Source: Bacteroidota bacterium (lineage in GTDB: Bacteria; Bacteroidota; Bacteroidia; Flavobacteriales; Flavobacteriaceae). From it: a stretch of 28,614 bases of DNA. This document shows, in pieces, positions 8,509-15,558 of the stretch. The notes below the pieces were generated by a model. That model was not told the origin of the DNA and made no database searches. It saw only the letters and a program-made list of their open reading frames with translations. Made by a program: the position numbers and the translations under genes. Positions within the stretch are counted from its first letter, which is position 1. Each line of letters starts with the position of its first letter. Where the stretch lies: the NCBI GenBank assembly GCA_023437485.1, contig JAEZGB010000096.1:1-28614 (forward strand), in the 5' to 3' direction.

Positions 8509-8694
8509 AAAATGACTAAAATTTCTATTTTTATTAAAGGTTATCCTACAAGCCAGATAGCGTCATTTGCAGGACTTCGGGGAGAACAAATATGTGAACA
8601 AAAATCGTTAAAAAAAAATAAATATGGAATTGATTTTGTCAAATTTTCGTCGTAAGTCAGTGCCGCTCCACACCACCAAAATGACCCAAAATAA

Positions 8695-9102
8695 ATGAAA
8701 GACCACAGCATAGAAATCCGCGTCAGATATAGTGAAACCGATCAGATGGGCGTTGTTTACCACGGCAATTACCTGCCTTATTTTGAGGTAGGCCGGGTAG
8801 AGTGGCTCCGGCAGCACGGTATCTCGTACAGTGAGATGGAAAAATCGGGGGTTGCCCTGCCCATAGTGTCTTTGACGCTCAATTATAAAAAGCCGGCGCG
8901 TTATGACGACCTGCTCGTGGTGAAAACGAGCTTCCGCAGCCAGGAATCGGTCAAGATTGATTTTGACTGCGAGATCACAAGCGAATCAGGTGAGTTGTTA
9001 ACATCGGCATATTTCCTTCTGGTCTTTGTGGATATCCATACAGGGCGTCCCGTAGCACCTCCTGATTATATTAAGGACCTTTTGCTAAAAATAGGTCACT
9101 GA
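8695..9102 (+). CDS. Acyl-CoA thioesterase, YbgC/4HBT hotdog family
   Basis: A 135-residue hotdog-fold thioesterase hydrolysing acyl-CoA or acyl-ACP esters. The family active-site stretch YSETDQMGVVYHGNYLPYFE is intact: Asp16 and His23 are in the usual places, and the following helix carries the EVGRVEWL motif. The start at 8695 gives a standard N-terminus. It stands alone on the + strand, divergent from dnaA over a 186-base gap. Its 3' end overlaps the converging IMPACT/YigZ gene by 7 bases, with no room for a separate terminator. YbgC proteins in Proteobacteria work near the Tol-Pal system, but no tol genes are visible here. Confidence 0.93.
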   Translation: MKDHSIEIRVRYSETDQMGVVYHGNYLPYFEVGRVEWLRQHGISYSEMEKSGVALPIVSLTLNYKKPARYDDLLVVKTSFRSQESVKIDFDCEITSESGELLTSAYFLLVFVDIHTGRPVAPPDYIKDLLLKIGH

Positions 9103-9695
9103 CGTTTATGGGTTGCCTGGTGAACCGAGCCGAGAGCCGCTTCAAAACCGGACGCGCGGTCCTTTGCGACCGAAGCTGTAATCTGGCAATCGAGTTCCAT
9201 GTTTTGGTGCTGGATTTCGGCACGGTGCTCCCGGATTATCCGCATCACCTTGTTGAGGTTGGCGTAGTTGCAAAAAATGTCAAATAAAATTTTGATTTCG
9301 CGCTCCTCGATCACCGCATTTGCCAGCGCCATTTGCGCCGATGTGCGGTAGGCCGAGATCAGCCCGCCAACGCCGAGTTTGATCCCGCCAAAGAATCGCA
9401 CCACCACCACAAGAACGTTGGTAAGCCCAAAGGACTGGATCTGGCCATAGATTGGCGTTCCTGCCGTATGTGCCGGTTCGCCGTCATCATTTGCGCGGTA
9501 AGCTATTTTTTCAATTCCCGTCTGCCAGGCGTAACAATAATGAACCGCGCCCGGATGCTTTTTTCGCAGCGTGTCGAGAATCGGTTTTACCTCTGATTCA
9601 GATTCAATGGGAAACGCGTATGAGAAAAACCGGCTGCCCTTTTCCTTAAAGTATTGTTCAGGTGCGGGTTCGGCAAGAGTGCGGTAATGGTCCAA
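9096..9695 (-). CDS. IMPACT / YigZ (UPF0029) family protein
   Basis: About 199 residues. The N-terminal UPF0029 domain shows the signature KEKGSRFFSYAFPI, then HYCYAWQTG, RANDDGEPAHTAGTPIY and VVVVRFFGGIKLGVGGLISA; the C-terminal domain has a ferredoxin-like fold region. The bacterial family (YigZ) binds nucleic acid or ribosomes and is related to eukaryotic IMPACT, a translation regulator; its bacterial role is poorly known. No ATG is suitably placed. The best start is the TTG at 9695, which abuts the HAD stop codon in the same frame (TGA TTG), so it probably depends on reinitiation after that stop. Third gene of the ribD operon. Confidence 0.9.
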   Translation of the reverse strand: MDHYRTLAEPAPEQYFKEKGSRFFSYAFPIESESEVKPILDTLRKKHPGAVHYCYAWQTGIEKIAYRANDDGEPAHTAGTPIYGQIQSFGLTNVLVVVVRFFGGIKLGVGGLISAYRTSAQMALANAVIEEREIKILFDIFCNYANLNKVMRIIREHRAEIQHQNMELDCQITASVAKDRASGFEAALGSVHQATHKRQ

Positions 9696-10298
9696 TCACG
9701 CAAATTTTTTGGAGAATAGATCGCAAACATCCTCCTGTCCCGGAATTAGGTTCCACACCCGCAGGCCCAGCGATGCGGCCGAATCGGTGTTTTCCTTTTT
9801 ATCGTCAACAAAAAGCGTTTTCGCCGGATCAAGGCCGTGTCGGCCGATGATGGTTTCGAACAATTTCGGGTCGGGTTTGCGAAGGCCCATTTCATAGGAG
9901 TAATAGACTTTTTCAAAGCACTGGTAAAAATCCCTCGCGAAGGTCATGCCTACCTTGTGTTCAAAACGGTCTATGTGTATTGAATCAGTATTGGTGAGCA
10001 GGAAAAGCCTGTATTGGCCTGTCAGCATTTGCAAAAATTCCAGCCTGCGCAGCGGAAAGTCGCCAACCAGCGCGTTCCATGCCTTGCGGATATCCAGAAT
10101 GTCGGCATGTGGGATTTGTTTTTGGAAGCCTTCCAGAAAAGCGAGTTCATCAATTTCGCCCACCTCGAAGCGATGGTTGAGCTTTTCAATTTCGCCGTTC
10201 ATGTGCGTCAGGCCAAGCGAAGCAAATTCACGTGAACAGGCGTCCTTGTCAAGGTCGATGAAAATATCCCCGAAATCAAATATTATCGTTTCAATCAT
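9696..10298 (-). CDS. HAD-superfamily hydrolase (YihX / epoxide-hydrolase-N-like)
   Basis: A 200-residue haloacid-dehalogenase-type hydrolase, probably a small-molecule phosphatase. Motif I is IIFDFGDIFIDLD with nucleophile Asp8; the usual second Asp (+2) is Gly, as in the YihX-type DLGNV group. Motif II is LLTNTDS, motif III the Lys in MGLRKPDPKLF, motif IV LFVDDKKENTD. An alpha-helical cap lies between motifs I and II. Its ATG overlaps the ribD stop (ATGA), so it is translated with ribD. Because it is coupled to a riboflavin gene, it could be the missing phosphatase acting on the ribitylaminopyrimidine phosphate; that is inference. Confidence 0.9.
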   Translation of the reverse strand: MIETIIFDFGDIFIDLDKDACSREFASLGLTHMNGEIEKLNHRFEVGEIDELAFLEGFQKQIPHADILDIRKAWNALVGDFPLRRLEFLQMLTGQYRLFLLTNTDSIHIDRFEHKVGMTFARDFYQCFEKVYYSYEMGLRKPDPKLFETIIGRHGLDPAKTLFVDDKKENTDSAASLGLRVWNLIPGQEDVCDLFSKKFA

Positions 10299-11329
10299 AA
10301 ATTCCGATAAATGAACAAGCGGTCAGGTCCCACATTCAGGACTTTAGCAGGGGTCGCGGTAAATCCGGGCGCATCAATCCCGTTGCCCAGCGCGGTGTCG
10401 CACCTAAAAATTCTGGCCTCGTCCCATGTGTCACAATCAATAAACGACTGCAAGGTGATGCGGCCTCCTTCAACAATGACCGAACAAACTCCCAGCTCGT
10501 ATAGCCTTTTCAATACGCGGTCCGGGTATCCGGGTCCAAAGTCAACCGTTTCAAATATAATGTTTTCAGATTGAATGCCATCTTCAGCAGCCGAAAAAAC
10601 GATGGTCTTGCCACTGTTTGCCACCCGGTGCCCCGAATTGATACGTCCGGAACGGTCCAATACGATCTTAACCGGCGCATTTCCGGTCCACTCCCGGACA
10701 TCGAGCAAGGGATCGTCGGCCAGTACCGTCGAGGCCCCCACCAGGATCGCATCTTCCTGGGTGCGCCAGCGATGCACCAACTGACGTGAAAGTTCACCTG
10801 ATATATAGTACGGTTTCCGGTCATTATTTTGCAGCGGCGCGATGAAACCATCGGAACTTTCGGCCCATTTTAAAATCACGTAAGGCCGGTGTTTGATGTG
10901 ATTGGTAAAAAATCGCCGGTTTGCCTCGCGGCATTCATCTTCCAAAATCCCCACCGTTACATCAATCCCGGCCTGGCGCATACGGTGGATTCCCCGGCCC
11001 GCTACCTCCGGATTGGGATCGAGGCAACCGACTACTACCCGGGGTATTTTCAGGCTGATAAGCAGATCGGCACACGGAGGCGTCCGGCCGAAATGGCTGC
11101 AGGGCTCCAGGTTGACATATAAGGTGCTGTCAGCAAGCCATTCGCGGTTGCTGACTGACTGGATCGCATTCACCTCGGCGTGAGGGGAACCCGCAAGCCT
11201 GTGCCATCCTTCGCCTATTATTTTATCTTTGTGGACAATTACACTGCCTACCAATGGGTTTGGATAGGTATTTCCCAACCCGGACTTGGCCAATTGAAGG
11301 CAACGGTTCATATAAAGTTCGTGGTTCAC
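10295..11329 (-). CDS. ribD: Bifunctional riboflavin biosynthesis deaminase/reductase RibD
   Basis: Deaminates and then reduces the pyrimidine intermediate after GTP ring opening. I start it at the GTG at 11329 (344 aa), because the resulting (M)NHELYMNRC matches the usual N-terminus of the family; the frame is open further upstream, but that part does not look like RibD. Deaminase domain 1-145: zinc ligands His50 (PHAEVNA), Cys77 and Cys86 (PCSHFGRTPPC). Reductase domain about 150-344: ILKWAESSDGFIAP, AILVGASTVLADDPLL, VIVEGG. First gene of an operon with the HAD and IMPACT genes. Only 30 bases separate this start from the divergent GNAT gene. Confidence 0.95.
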   Translation of the reverse strand: MNHELYMNRCLQLAKSGLGNTYPNPLVGSVIVHKDKIIGEGWHRLAGSPHAEVNAIQSVSNREWLADSTLYVNLEPCSHFGRTPPCADLLISLKIPRVVVGCLDPNPEVAGRGIHRMRQAGIDVTVGILEDECREANRRFFTNHIKHRPYVILKWAESSDGFIAPLQNNDRKPYYISGELSRQLVHRWRTQEDAILVGASTVLADDPLLDVREWTGNAPVKIVLDRSGRINSGHRVANSGKTIVFSAAEDGIQSENIIFETVDFGPGYPDRVLKRLYELGVCSVIVEGGRITLQSFIDCDTWDEARIFRCDTALGNGIDAPGFTATPAKVLNVGPDRLFIYRNL

Positions 11330-11333
11330 AAGG

Positions 11334-11341
11334 CAAAAGTA
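11334..11341 (-). promoter_or_regulatory. Candidate ribD -7 element
   Basis: TACTTTTG fits TAnnTTTG exactly. It lies 4 bases upstream of the GTG start, which would make the transcript essentially leaderless, or instead favour the ATG at 11311 as start. No good -33 element is seen. Confidence 0.3.
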
Positions 11342-11359
11342 CGCAGGCAAAACATATTT

Positions 11360-11845
11360 ATGCATACAATTAATATACGAGGGATCCGTCAGGAAGACAA
11401 TCCGCAGATTGCGCGGGTGATCCGGGATGTGTTGGAGGAACACGGCGTCCCCAAAGTTGGGACTGCCTACGCCGACCCTGAATTAGACCACATGTTTGAG
11501 GCTTACAACGCTCCGCAAAGTGTTTATTTCGTGCTTGAAAGGGACGGAAAAATTGTGGGCGGGGCGGGGGTTGCGCCTCTTAAGGATGGCGATCCCAAGG
11601 TTTGCGAACTGCAAAAAATGTACTTTCTTGCCCCGGTGCGCGGCCGCGGTTTTGGTTCGCTGATGATAGAGAAATGCCTTAACGCTGCACGGGAAATGGG
11701 ATTTGAAACGTGTTACCTCGAGACGATGGATTATATGGATGCCGCCCAAAAACTATACAGGAAAACGGGATTTGATTACATAGCCGCGCCCATGGGCAAC
11801 ACGGGCCACTGTGCCTGCCCGGTGTGGATGACCAGGAAATTATGA
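11360..11845 (+). CDS. GNAT-family N-acetyltransferase
   Basis: A 161-residue acetyltransferase. The ATG at 11360 gives the usual N-terminal strand INIRGIRQEDNPQIARVI. The acetyl-CoA binding motif is clear: LQKMYFLAPVRGRGFGSLMI, with RGRGFG as the R/QxxGxG/A signature. The C-terminal half has ETMDYMDAAQKLYRKTGFDY, typical of the fold, and a short Cys-containing tail (GHCACPVWM). The substrate is unknown. The first codons are separated from the divergent ribD start by only 30 bases. The stop overlaps the prmC start (ATGA), so it is coupled to a gene that modifies release factors; that does not by itself show a protein substrate. Confidence 0.88.
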   Translation: MHTINIRGIRQEDNPQIARVIRDVLEEHGVPKVGTAYADPELDHMFEAYNAPQSVYFVLERDGKIVGGAGVAPLKDGDPKVCELQKMYFLAPVRGRGFGSLMIEKCLNAAREMGFETCYLETMDYMDAAQKLYRKTGFDYIAAPMGNTGHCACPVWMTRKL

Positions 11846-12675
11846 CATTACGCGAGTACCGCAACGGTTTTATTCACCGGCTTTCACGAGTGGTCGGAAT
11901 TGATGAAGCCACTGGAATTTTTAACATTGTCCTGCAAAACCTGACGGGAATGAGCCGGGCTGCTTTGGCCATCTCCGATCCTGTCGTTTCAGCGGAGGAT
12001 CATGCGCAGTGGGAAAAAGTGCTGGAGCGGCTCCTGGCCCATGAACCGGTCCAGTACGTTCTGGGGGAAGCGTGGTTTTTTTCAAGGCGATTTTCGGTCA
12101 ACCCGAATGTGCTGATCCCCAGGCCGGAAACAGAAGAACTGGTTCAGTGGATAATTGACCAAGCCCGTGATTCCGATACAATGCTGGACATAGGGACCGG
12201 CAGCGGATGCATTGCCATTACATTGGCGTTGGAAACCCGGGCCATGGTGACGGCTCTGGATGTTTCGGCTGCATCTCTGGATGTGGCCCGGCAAAACGCG
12301 GTCGATTTGGGCGCAAAAGTCAATTTCCTGCAGGCCGACATCCTAAAACATGAACCTGAGGGAAAATTTGATGTCATCGTCTCCAATCCACCTTACGTTC
12401 GGGTGATGGAAAAAGTTGAGATCAAGCCCAACGTCCTCCGCCACGAACCTCATTTGGCATTGTTTGTCAGCGATGATGATGCGCTGCTGTTCTACCGGCG
12501 CATAACCTCGTTGGCAATGGAATGCCTGAAACCCGGAGGCTGGCTCTATTTTGAGATCAACCAGTATCTGGGACCAGAAACCGTTGCGCTGATGAAGGCG
12601 ATGGGATTTGCCGATGTGCAGCTTCGCCAGGATCTTTTGGGCAATGATCGAATGGTTCGCGCTATTCGTACCTGA
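11842..12675 (+). CDS. prmC: Peptide chain release factor N5-glutamine methyltransferase
   Basis: Methylates the glutamine of the GGQ motif in release factors RF1 and RF2, which speeds peptide release. The ATG at 11842 overlaps the GNAT stop and gives 277 aa. The N-terminal helical domain (1-85) is followed by a Rossmann methyltransferase domain: IPRPETEELV (93-101), SAM loop LDIGTGSGCIAITLAL (115-130), acidic end of strand 2 TALDVSAASL, and the catalytic NPPY (182-185). All are intact. The 3' end overlaps the converging ABC permease gene by 14 bases, so there is no terminator space between them. Confidence 0.96.
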   Translation: MTLREYRNGFIHRLSRVVGIDEATGIFNIVLQNLTGMSRAALAISDPVVSAEDHAQWEKVLERLLAHEPVQYVLGEAWFFSRRFSVNPNVLIPRPETEELVQWIIDQARDSDTMLDIGTGSGCIAITLALETRAMVTALDVSAASLDVARQNAVDLGAKVNFLQADILKHEPEGKFDVIVSNPPYVRVMEKVEIKPNVLRHEPHLALFVSDDDALLFYRRITSLAMECLKPGGWLYFEINQYLGPETVALMKAMGFADVQLRQDLLGNDRMVRAIRT

Positions 12676-13903
12676 GCGCCTCGATGGGATCCAGCCGGGA
12701 AGCCTTGACAGCAGGATATGACCCGGAAACCACTGCCACAACAAAGGTGGTGGCAAACGCCGCGAAAATGGCACTCCAGGGAATGGTGAACGCAAATTCC
12801 AGGATGCTGGCAAAAATGTAACCGGTCAGGATCCCCAAAATCATCCCCACAATACCGCCCAACTGGCCAATTACCAGGGTTTCAATAAAGAATTGCATGG
12901 CGATGGTGCTGCGTTTTGCACCCAGCGCCTTTCGGACACCAATTTCGCGGGTTCGTTCAGTTACCGATACCAACATGATATTCATTAGCGCGATAGAAGA
13001 CCCAAAAATGGTAATGACGCCAATGAGCCAGGCGGCATAGCCCAGATATTCGGTAATGGAGAGAATCCGGTTAATAAGGTCATCGCTTCGGGAAACACCA
13101 AAATTATTGTCCTCGACCGGATTGAGTTTGCGGATACGGCGCATCATCAGCGTGGCATCGTCTACGGCTTTGTCCAAGAATTGCTTGTTGTTCACCAACA
13201 CGCTTACCGAGTAATTGATATTTGGCGCGGTGAACAGCGATCGGGCCACCTGAATGGGAATCAGGACCCGCAGATCCTGGCTGTTGCCAAAGGTTGAGCC
13301 TTTTTCCTTGAGCACGCCTATCACCCTGAATTTGGCCCCTCGAACCGAGATGATCTTGTCCAGCGGGTTGACGTCCTTAAGCAGGCTTTTGGCGATATCT
13401 GAACCTACCAAACATACATAGGCATTATTGCGGATGTCAAAACCAGTGAAGTTTCGGCCCGATGTCACCTCCAGCCCGGAATTGGCCAGGAAATATTCAT
13501 CAACGCCCATTATCTGGATTTCGGGATCGGTTTCCTTTGACTCGAATTTTACCTCGGCCGCGGTGGCCGCCACAAATGATAACGAAGTACGGGCGTACGG
13601 CGGGTTGAACTTATCGGCGAAACTCCGCGCTTGCGGATAGGAAATGATTGGGTTTACTTTGCGGTTCCTACGGTCGCCGTCAAGCTGTTCGGTTACATTG
13701 TACTGAGTGATGTTAAAGGTGTTGGAGCCCATTGACGCAAAATTGTTGGACAATGTGTTTTCCAGCGCCGAAACAACCGTGAGGATGCCTACCAGGGCCC
13801 AGATCCCGATGGCAATGATAAAAACCGTGAGCATGGTACGCAGCATCTGGGTCCGGATGGAACCTAATGCAATCCGGATATTTTCCCTGAGAAGTTTGAA
13901 CAT
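12662..13903 (-). CDS. MacB/LolC-like ABC transporter permease (FtsX domain)
   Basis: A 413-residue inner-membrane permease of the MacB type. An N-terminal membrane helix (about 20-45, MLTVFIIAIGIWALVGILT) is followed by a large MacB-type periplasmic domain (about 50-275) and a C-terminal FtsX domain with three helices; the loop ERTREIGVRKALGAKRSTI is the cytoplasmic coupling motif that docks the ATPase. The C-terminus AVKASRLDPIEALRYE is the classic end of the family. No ATPase or membrane fusion protein gene is next to it in this window, so it must work with a partner encoded elsewhere. Substrate unknown: efflux, lipoprotein or signalling roles are all possible. It converges on prmC and is divergent from hisS. 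Confidence 0.93.
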   Translation of the reverse strand: MFKLLRENIRIALGSIRTQMLRTMLTVFIIAIGIWALVGILTVVSALENTLSNNFASMGSNTFNITQYNVTEQLDGDRRNRKVNPIISYPQARSFADKFNPPYARTSLSFVAATAAEVKFESKETDPEIQIMGVDEYFLANSGLEVTSGRNFTGFDIRNNAYVCLVGSDIAKSLLKDVNPLDKIISVRGAKFRVIGVLKEKGSTFGNSQDLRVLIPIQVARSLFTAPNINYSVSVLVNNKQFLDKAVDDATLMMRRIRKLNPVEDNNFGVSRSDDLINRILSITEYLGYAAWLIGVITIFGSSIALMNIMLVSVTERTREIGVRKALGAKRSTIAMQFFIETLVIGQLGGIVGMILGILTGYIFASILEFAFTIPWSAIFAAFATTFVVAVVSGSYPAVKASRLDPIEALRYE

Positions 13904-13945
13904 CGGGCTAATTTGTGGGCACTAAAATACGGTTTTTTGTTTTTT

Positions 13946-14008
13946 GTCAGTCATTAGTTGTCAGTCGTCAGTCATCAGTTGTCAGTCATCAGCTGTCAGT
14001 CATCAGTT
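13946..14008 (+). repeat. Tandem repeat of a 14-base unit upstream of hisS
   Basis: Four copies of a 14-base unit, consensus GTCAGTCATCAGTT, plus one 7-base half copy (GTCAGTC) after the first. Copies begin at 13946, 13967, 13981 and 13995 and differ at only one position each. The unit is itself built from CAGTC/CAGTT half-units. It is non-coding in the permease-hisS gap. Confidence 0.9.
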
Positions 14009-14053
14009 CGTGTGCCCTGCCCGGACATCAACTCCTATCACTCCGCTTGCCCG

Positions 14054-14097
14054 TTCGACATTTGACATTTGACATTCGACATTTGCCACATTTGCCC
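14054..14097 (+). repeat. Tandem heptamer repeat upstream of hisS
   Basis: Four perfect-register heptamers of the form TTYGACA (TTCGACA, TTTGACA, TTTGACA, TTCGACA) are followed by two degenerate TTTGCC units. Each TTTGACA contains a -33-like TTTG. Confidence 0.85.
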
Positions 14098-14114
14098 TTT
14101 CTTCCCGATATTTG
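14082..14114 (+). promoter_or_regulatory. Candidate hisS promoter made partly of repeat units
   Basis: TTTG at 14082-14085, inside the degenerate end of the heptamer array, is followed after 21 bases by GATATTTG at 14107-14114, a 7 of 8 match to TAnnTTTG. Transcription would start within a few bases of the ATG at 14119. Confidence 0.35.
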
Positions 14115-14118
14115 CGCC

Positions 14119-15183
14119 ATGGCTCAAAAAACATCACTTCCAAAGGGCACACGTGATTTTTCGCCCGCCGAGGTAGCCCGCCGGCAATACATCATCCAAA
14201 CCATGCGCAACCATTTTGAGCGTTTTGGTTTCCAACCCATTGAAACCCCTTCGTTTGAAAACAGCGAAACCCTGATGGGCAAGTACGGCGAAGAAGGTGA
14301 CAGGCTCATCTTCCGGATCCTGAACTCAGGCGACTATCTGGCCAAAGCCGATGAAGGCTCCCTCAAGGCCTTGGATTCGGCAAAACTGGCCAATTCAATT
14401 TCCGAAAAGGCGCTGCGGTATGATTTGACCGTACCCTTTGCCAGATATGTGGTGCAACACCGCAACGAACTCGAGTTCCCCTTTAAACGCTACCAGATTC
14501 AACCGGTTTGGCGCGCCGACAGGCCACAAAAAGGGCGTTTTCGGGAGTTTTATCAATGCGATGCCGATGTTGTGGGCTCTAAATCGCTGTGGCAGGAAGT
14601 CGAACTCATTCAGTTATATGACGCGGTATTCCATGACCTGGGGCTGAAAGGCTGTACCATCAAGATCAACAACCGAAAAATCCTTTCAGGGATTGCCGAG
14701 GTGATCGGCGCGCAGGAAAAACTGATTAATTTTACCGTAGCTCTGGACAAACTCGACAAGATCGGTGCCGATGGAGTCCGTGCCGAAATGATTCAAAAAG
14801 GGATCCCGGAGCATTCGCTCGAACAGCTTTCGCCATTATTTGCTTTTACGGGATCGTTCGCCGATAAGCTTCGGCAGTTGCGCGAACTGCTTGCAACGTC
14901 ACAATCAGGACTCGAAGGCATTGCCGAATTGGAATTCATCAATGATCAGATTTCCGCCCTCGGATTAAAATCATCAAACTTTGAACTCGACGTGACATTG
15001 GCCCGGGGGCTTAATTACTACACCGGGGCGATCCTGGAAGTTGCTCCTCCTGCGGGAATTTCAATGGGATCGATTGGCGGGGGAGGCCGTTATGATGACC
15101 TGACCGGGATTTTCGGGCTTAAGGATGTCAGCGGCGTGGGCATTTCTTTCGGGCTTGACAGGATTTACCTGGTTTTGGAATAA
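14119..15183 (+). CDS. hisS: Histidyl-tRNA synthetase, catalytic part ending at an in-frame TAA
   Basis: Charges tRNA-His; essential in all bacteria. The ATG at 14119 gives the standard start (SLPKGTRDFSP); the open frame extends upstream through the repeats but is not conserved protein. Class II motifs are intact: motif 2 region RPQKGRFREFYQ, histidine-binding LARGLNYYTG, then GGGGRYDDL and motif 3 region SFGLDRIYLVLE. Codon 355 is TAA, directly after that last Glu, where the family usually continues 'EE' or 'EEL'. The anticodon-binding domain therefore lies after the stop in the same frame (next entry). As written, only a 354-residue catalytic core would be made. Confidence 0.93.
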   Translation: MAQKTSLPKGTRDFSPAEVARRQYIIQTMRNHFERFGFQPIETPSFENSETLMGKYGEEGDRLIFRILNSGDYLAKADEGSLKALDSAKLANSISEKALRYDLTVPFARYVVQHRNELEFPFKRYQIQPVWRADRPQKGRFREFYQCDADVVGSKSLWQEVELIQLYDAVFHDLGLKGCTIKINNRKILSGIAEVIGAQEKLINFTVALDKLDKIGADGVRAEMIQKGIPEHSLEQLSPLFAFTGSFADKLRQLRELLATSQSGLEGIAELEFINDQISALGLKSSNFELDVTLARGLNYYTGAILEVAPPAGISMGSIGGGGRYDDLTGIFGLKDVSGVGISFGLDRIYLVLE

Positions 15184-15492
15184 CTTTCGCTTTTTCCCGA
15201 TGGGGTTTCGGTCACGCCAAAAGCGTTGTTTTTGAATTTCGGCCATCGCGAATCGCTATACGCGAGCAGGGCCATCCGGGAACTTCGGGACATGGGCGTC
15301 CGGTGCGAACTTTACCCTGACAGCGCCAAACCCGCCAAACAGTTCCAGCACGCCGCCAAACGCGGAATCCCCTACGCAGTACTATGTGGCAGTCAGGAAA
15401 TTGAGCTGGGTGTTTTCGGGCTTAAAGACCTTTCGTCCGGAGAGCAATCGCAATGCACATTGCAACAACTGGCCGGAATCCTCAAAAATTAA
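15184..15492 (+). pseudogene. hisS: hisS anticodon-binding domain, cut off by the TAA at 15181-15183
   Basis: 102 codons in the same frame as the hisS catalytic part encode an intact HisRS anticodon-binding domain: ALFLNFGHRESLYASRAIRE, CELYPDSAKPAKQFQHA and YAVLCGSQEIE are family-typical, and it ends with a normal TAA. There is no ATG before conserved residues; the only possible independent start is a TTG at 15226, inside the first strand of the domain. Total coding length with read-through would be 457 codons, normal for the family. I read it as the second half of one gene, split by a nonsense change or a base error, not as a gene of its own. Confidence 0.85.
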
Positions 15493-15507
15493 CAGCTGGA
15501 AACCAAA

Positions 15508-15528
15508 AGCCCCTCACGTGGAGGGGCT
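15508..15528. terminator. Terminator-like hairpin between hisS and the T9SS gene
   Basis: AGCCCCTC and GAGGGGCT form a perfect 8-bp stem with a 5-base loop. On the - strand it is followed by TTTTGG, so it best serves the large gene ending at 15559; on the + strand only a weak CATCTTCTT follows. Confidence 0.65.
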
Positions 15529-15558
15529 CATCTTCTTGTGGGGCAAAAAGAGGAAAAA

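Noticed and set aside
8593..8601. TGTGAACAA as a DnaA box beside dnaA (possible oriC)
   Set aside because: Two mismatches to TGTGGATAA, a single copy, and no cluster or unwinding element convincing enough in the 186-base gap. TTATCCTACA nearby does not fit either.
13946..14097. CRISPR array
   Set aside because: Units of 14 and 7 bases are directly adjacent with no spacers, and no cas genes are present.
15226..15492. Independent small gene starting at TTG 15226
   Set aside because: It would begin inside the first strand of the HisRS anticodon-binding domain and is in the same frame as hisS; it is the broken-off end of hisS.
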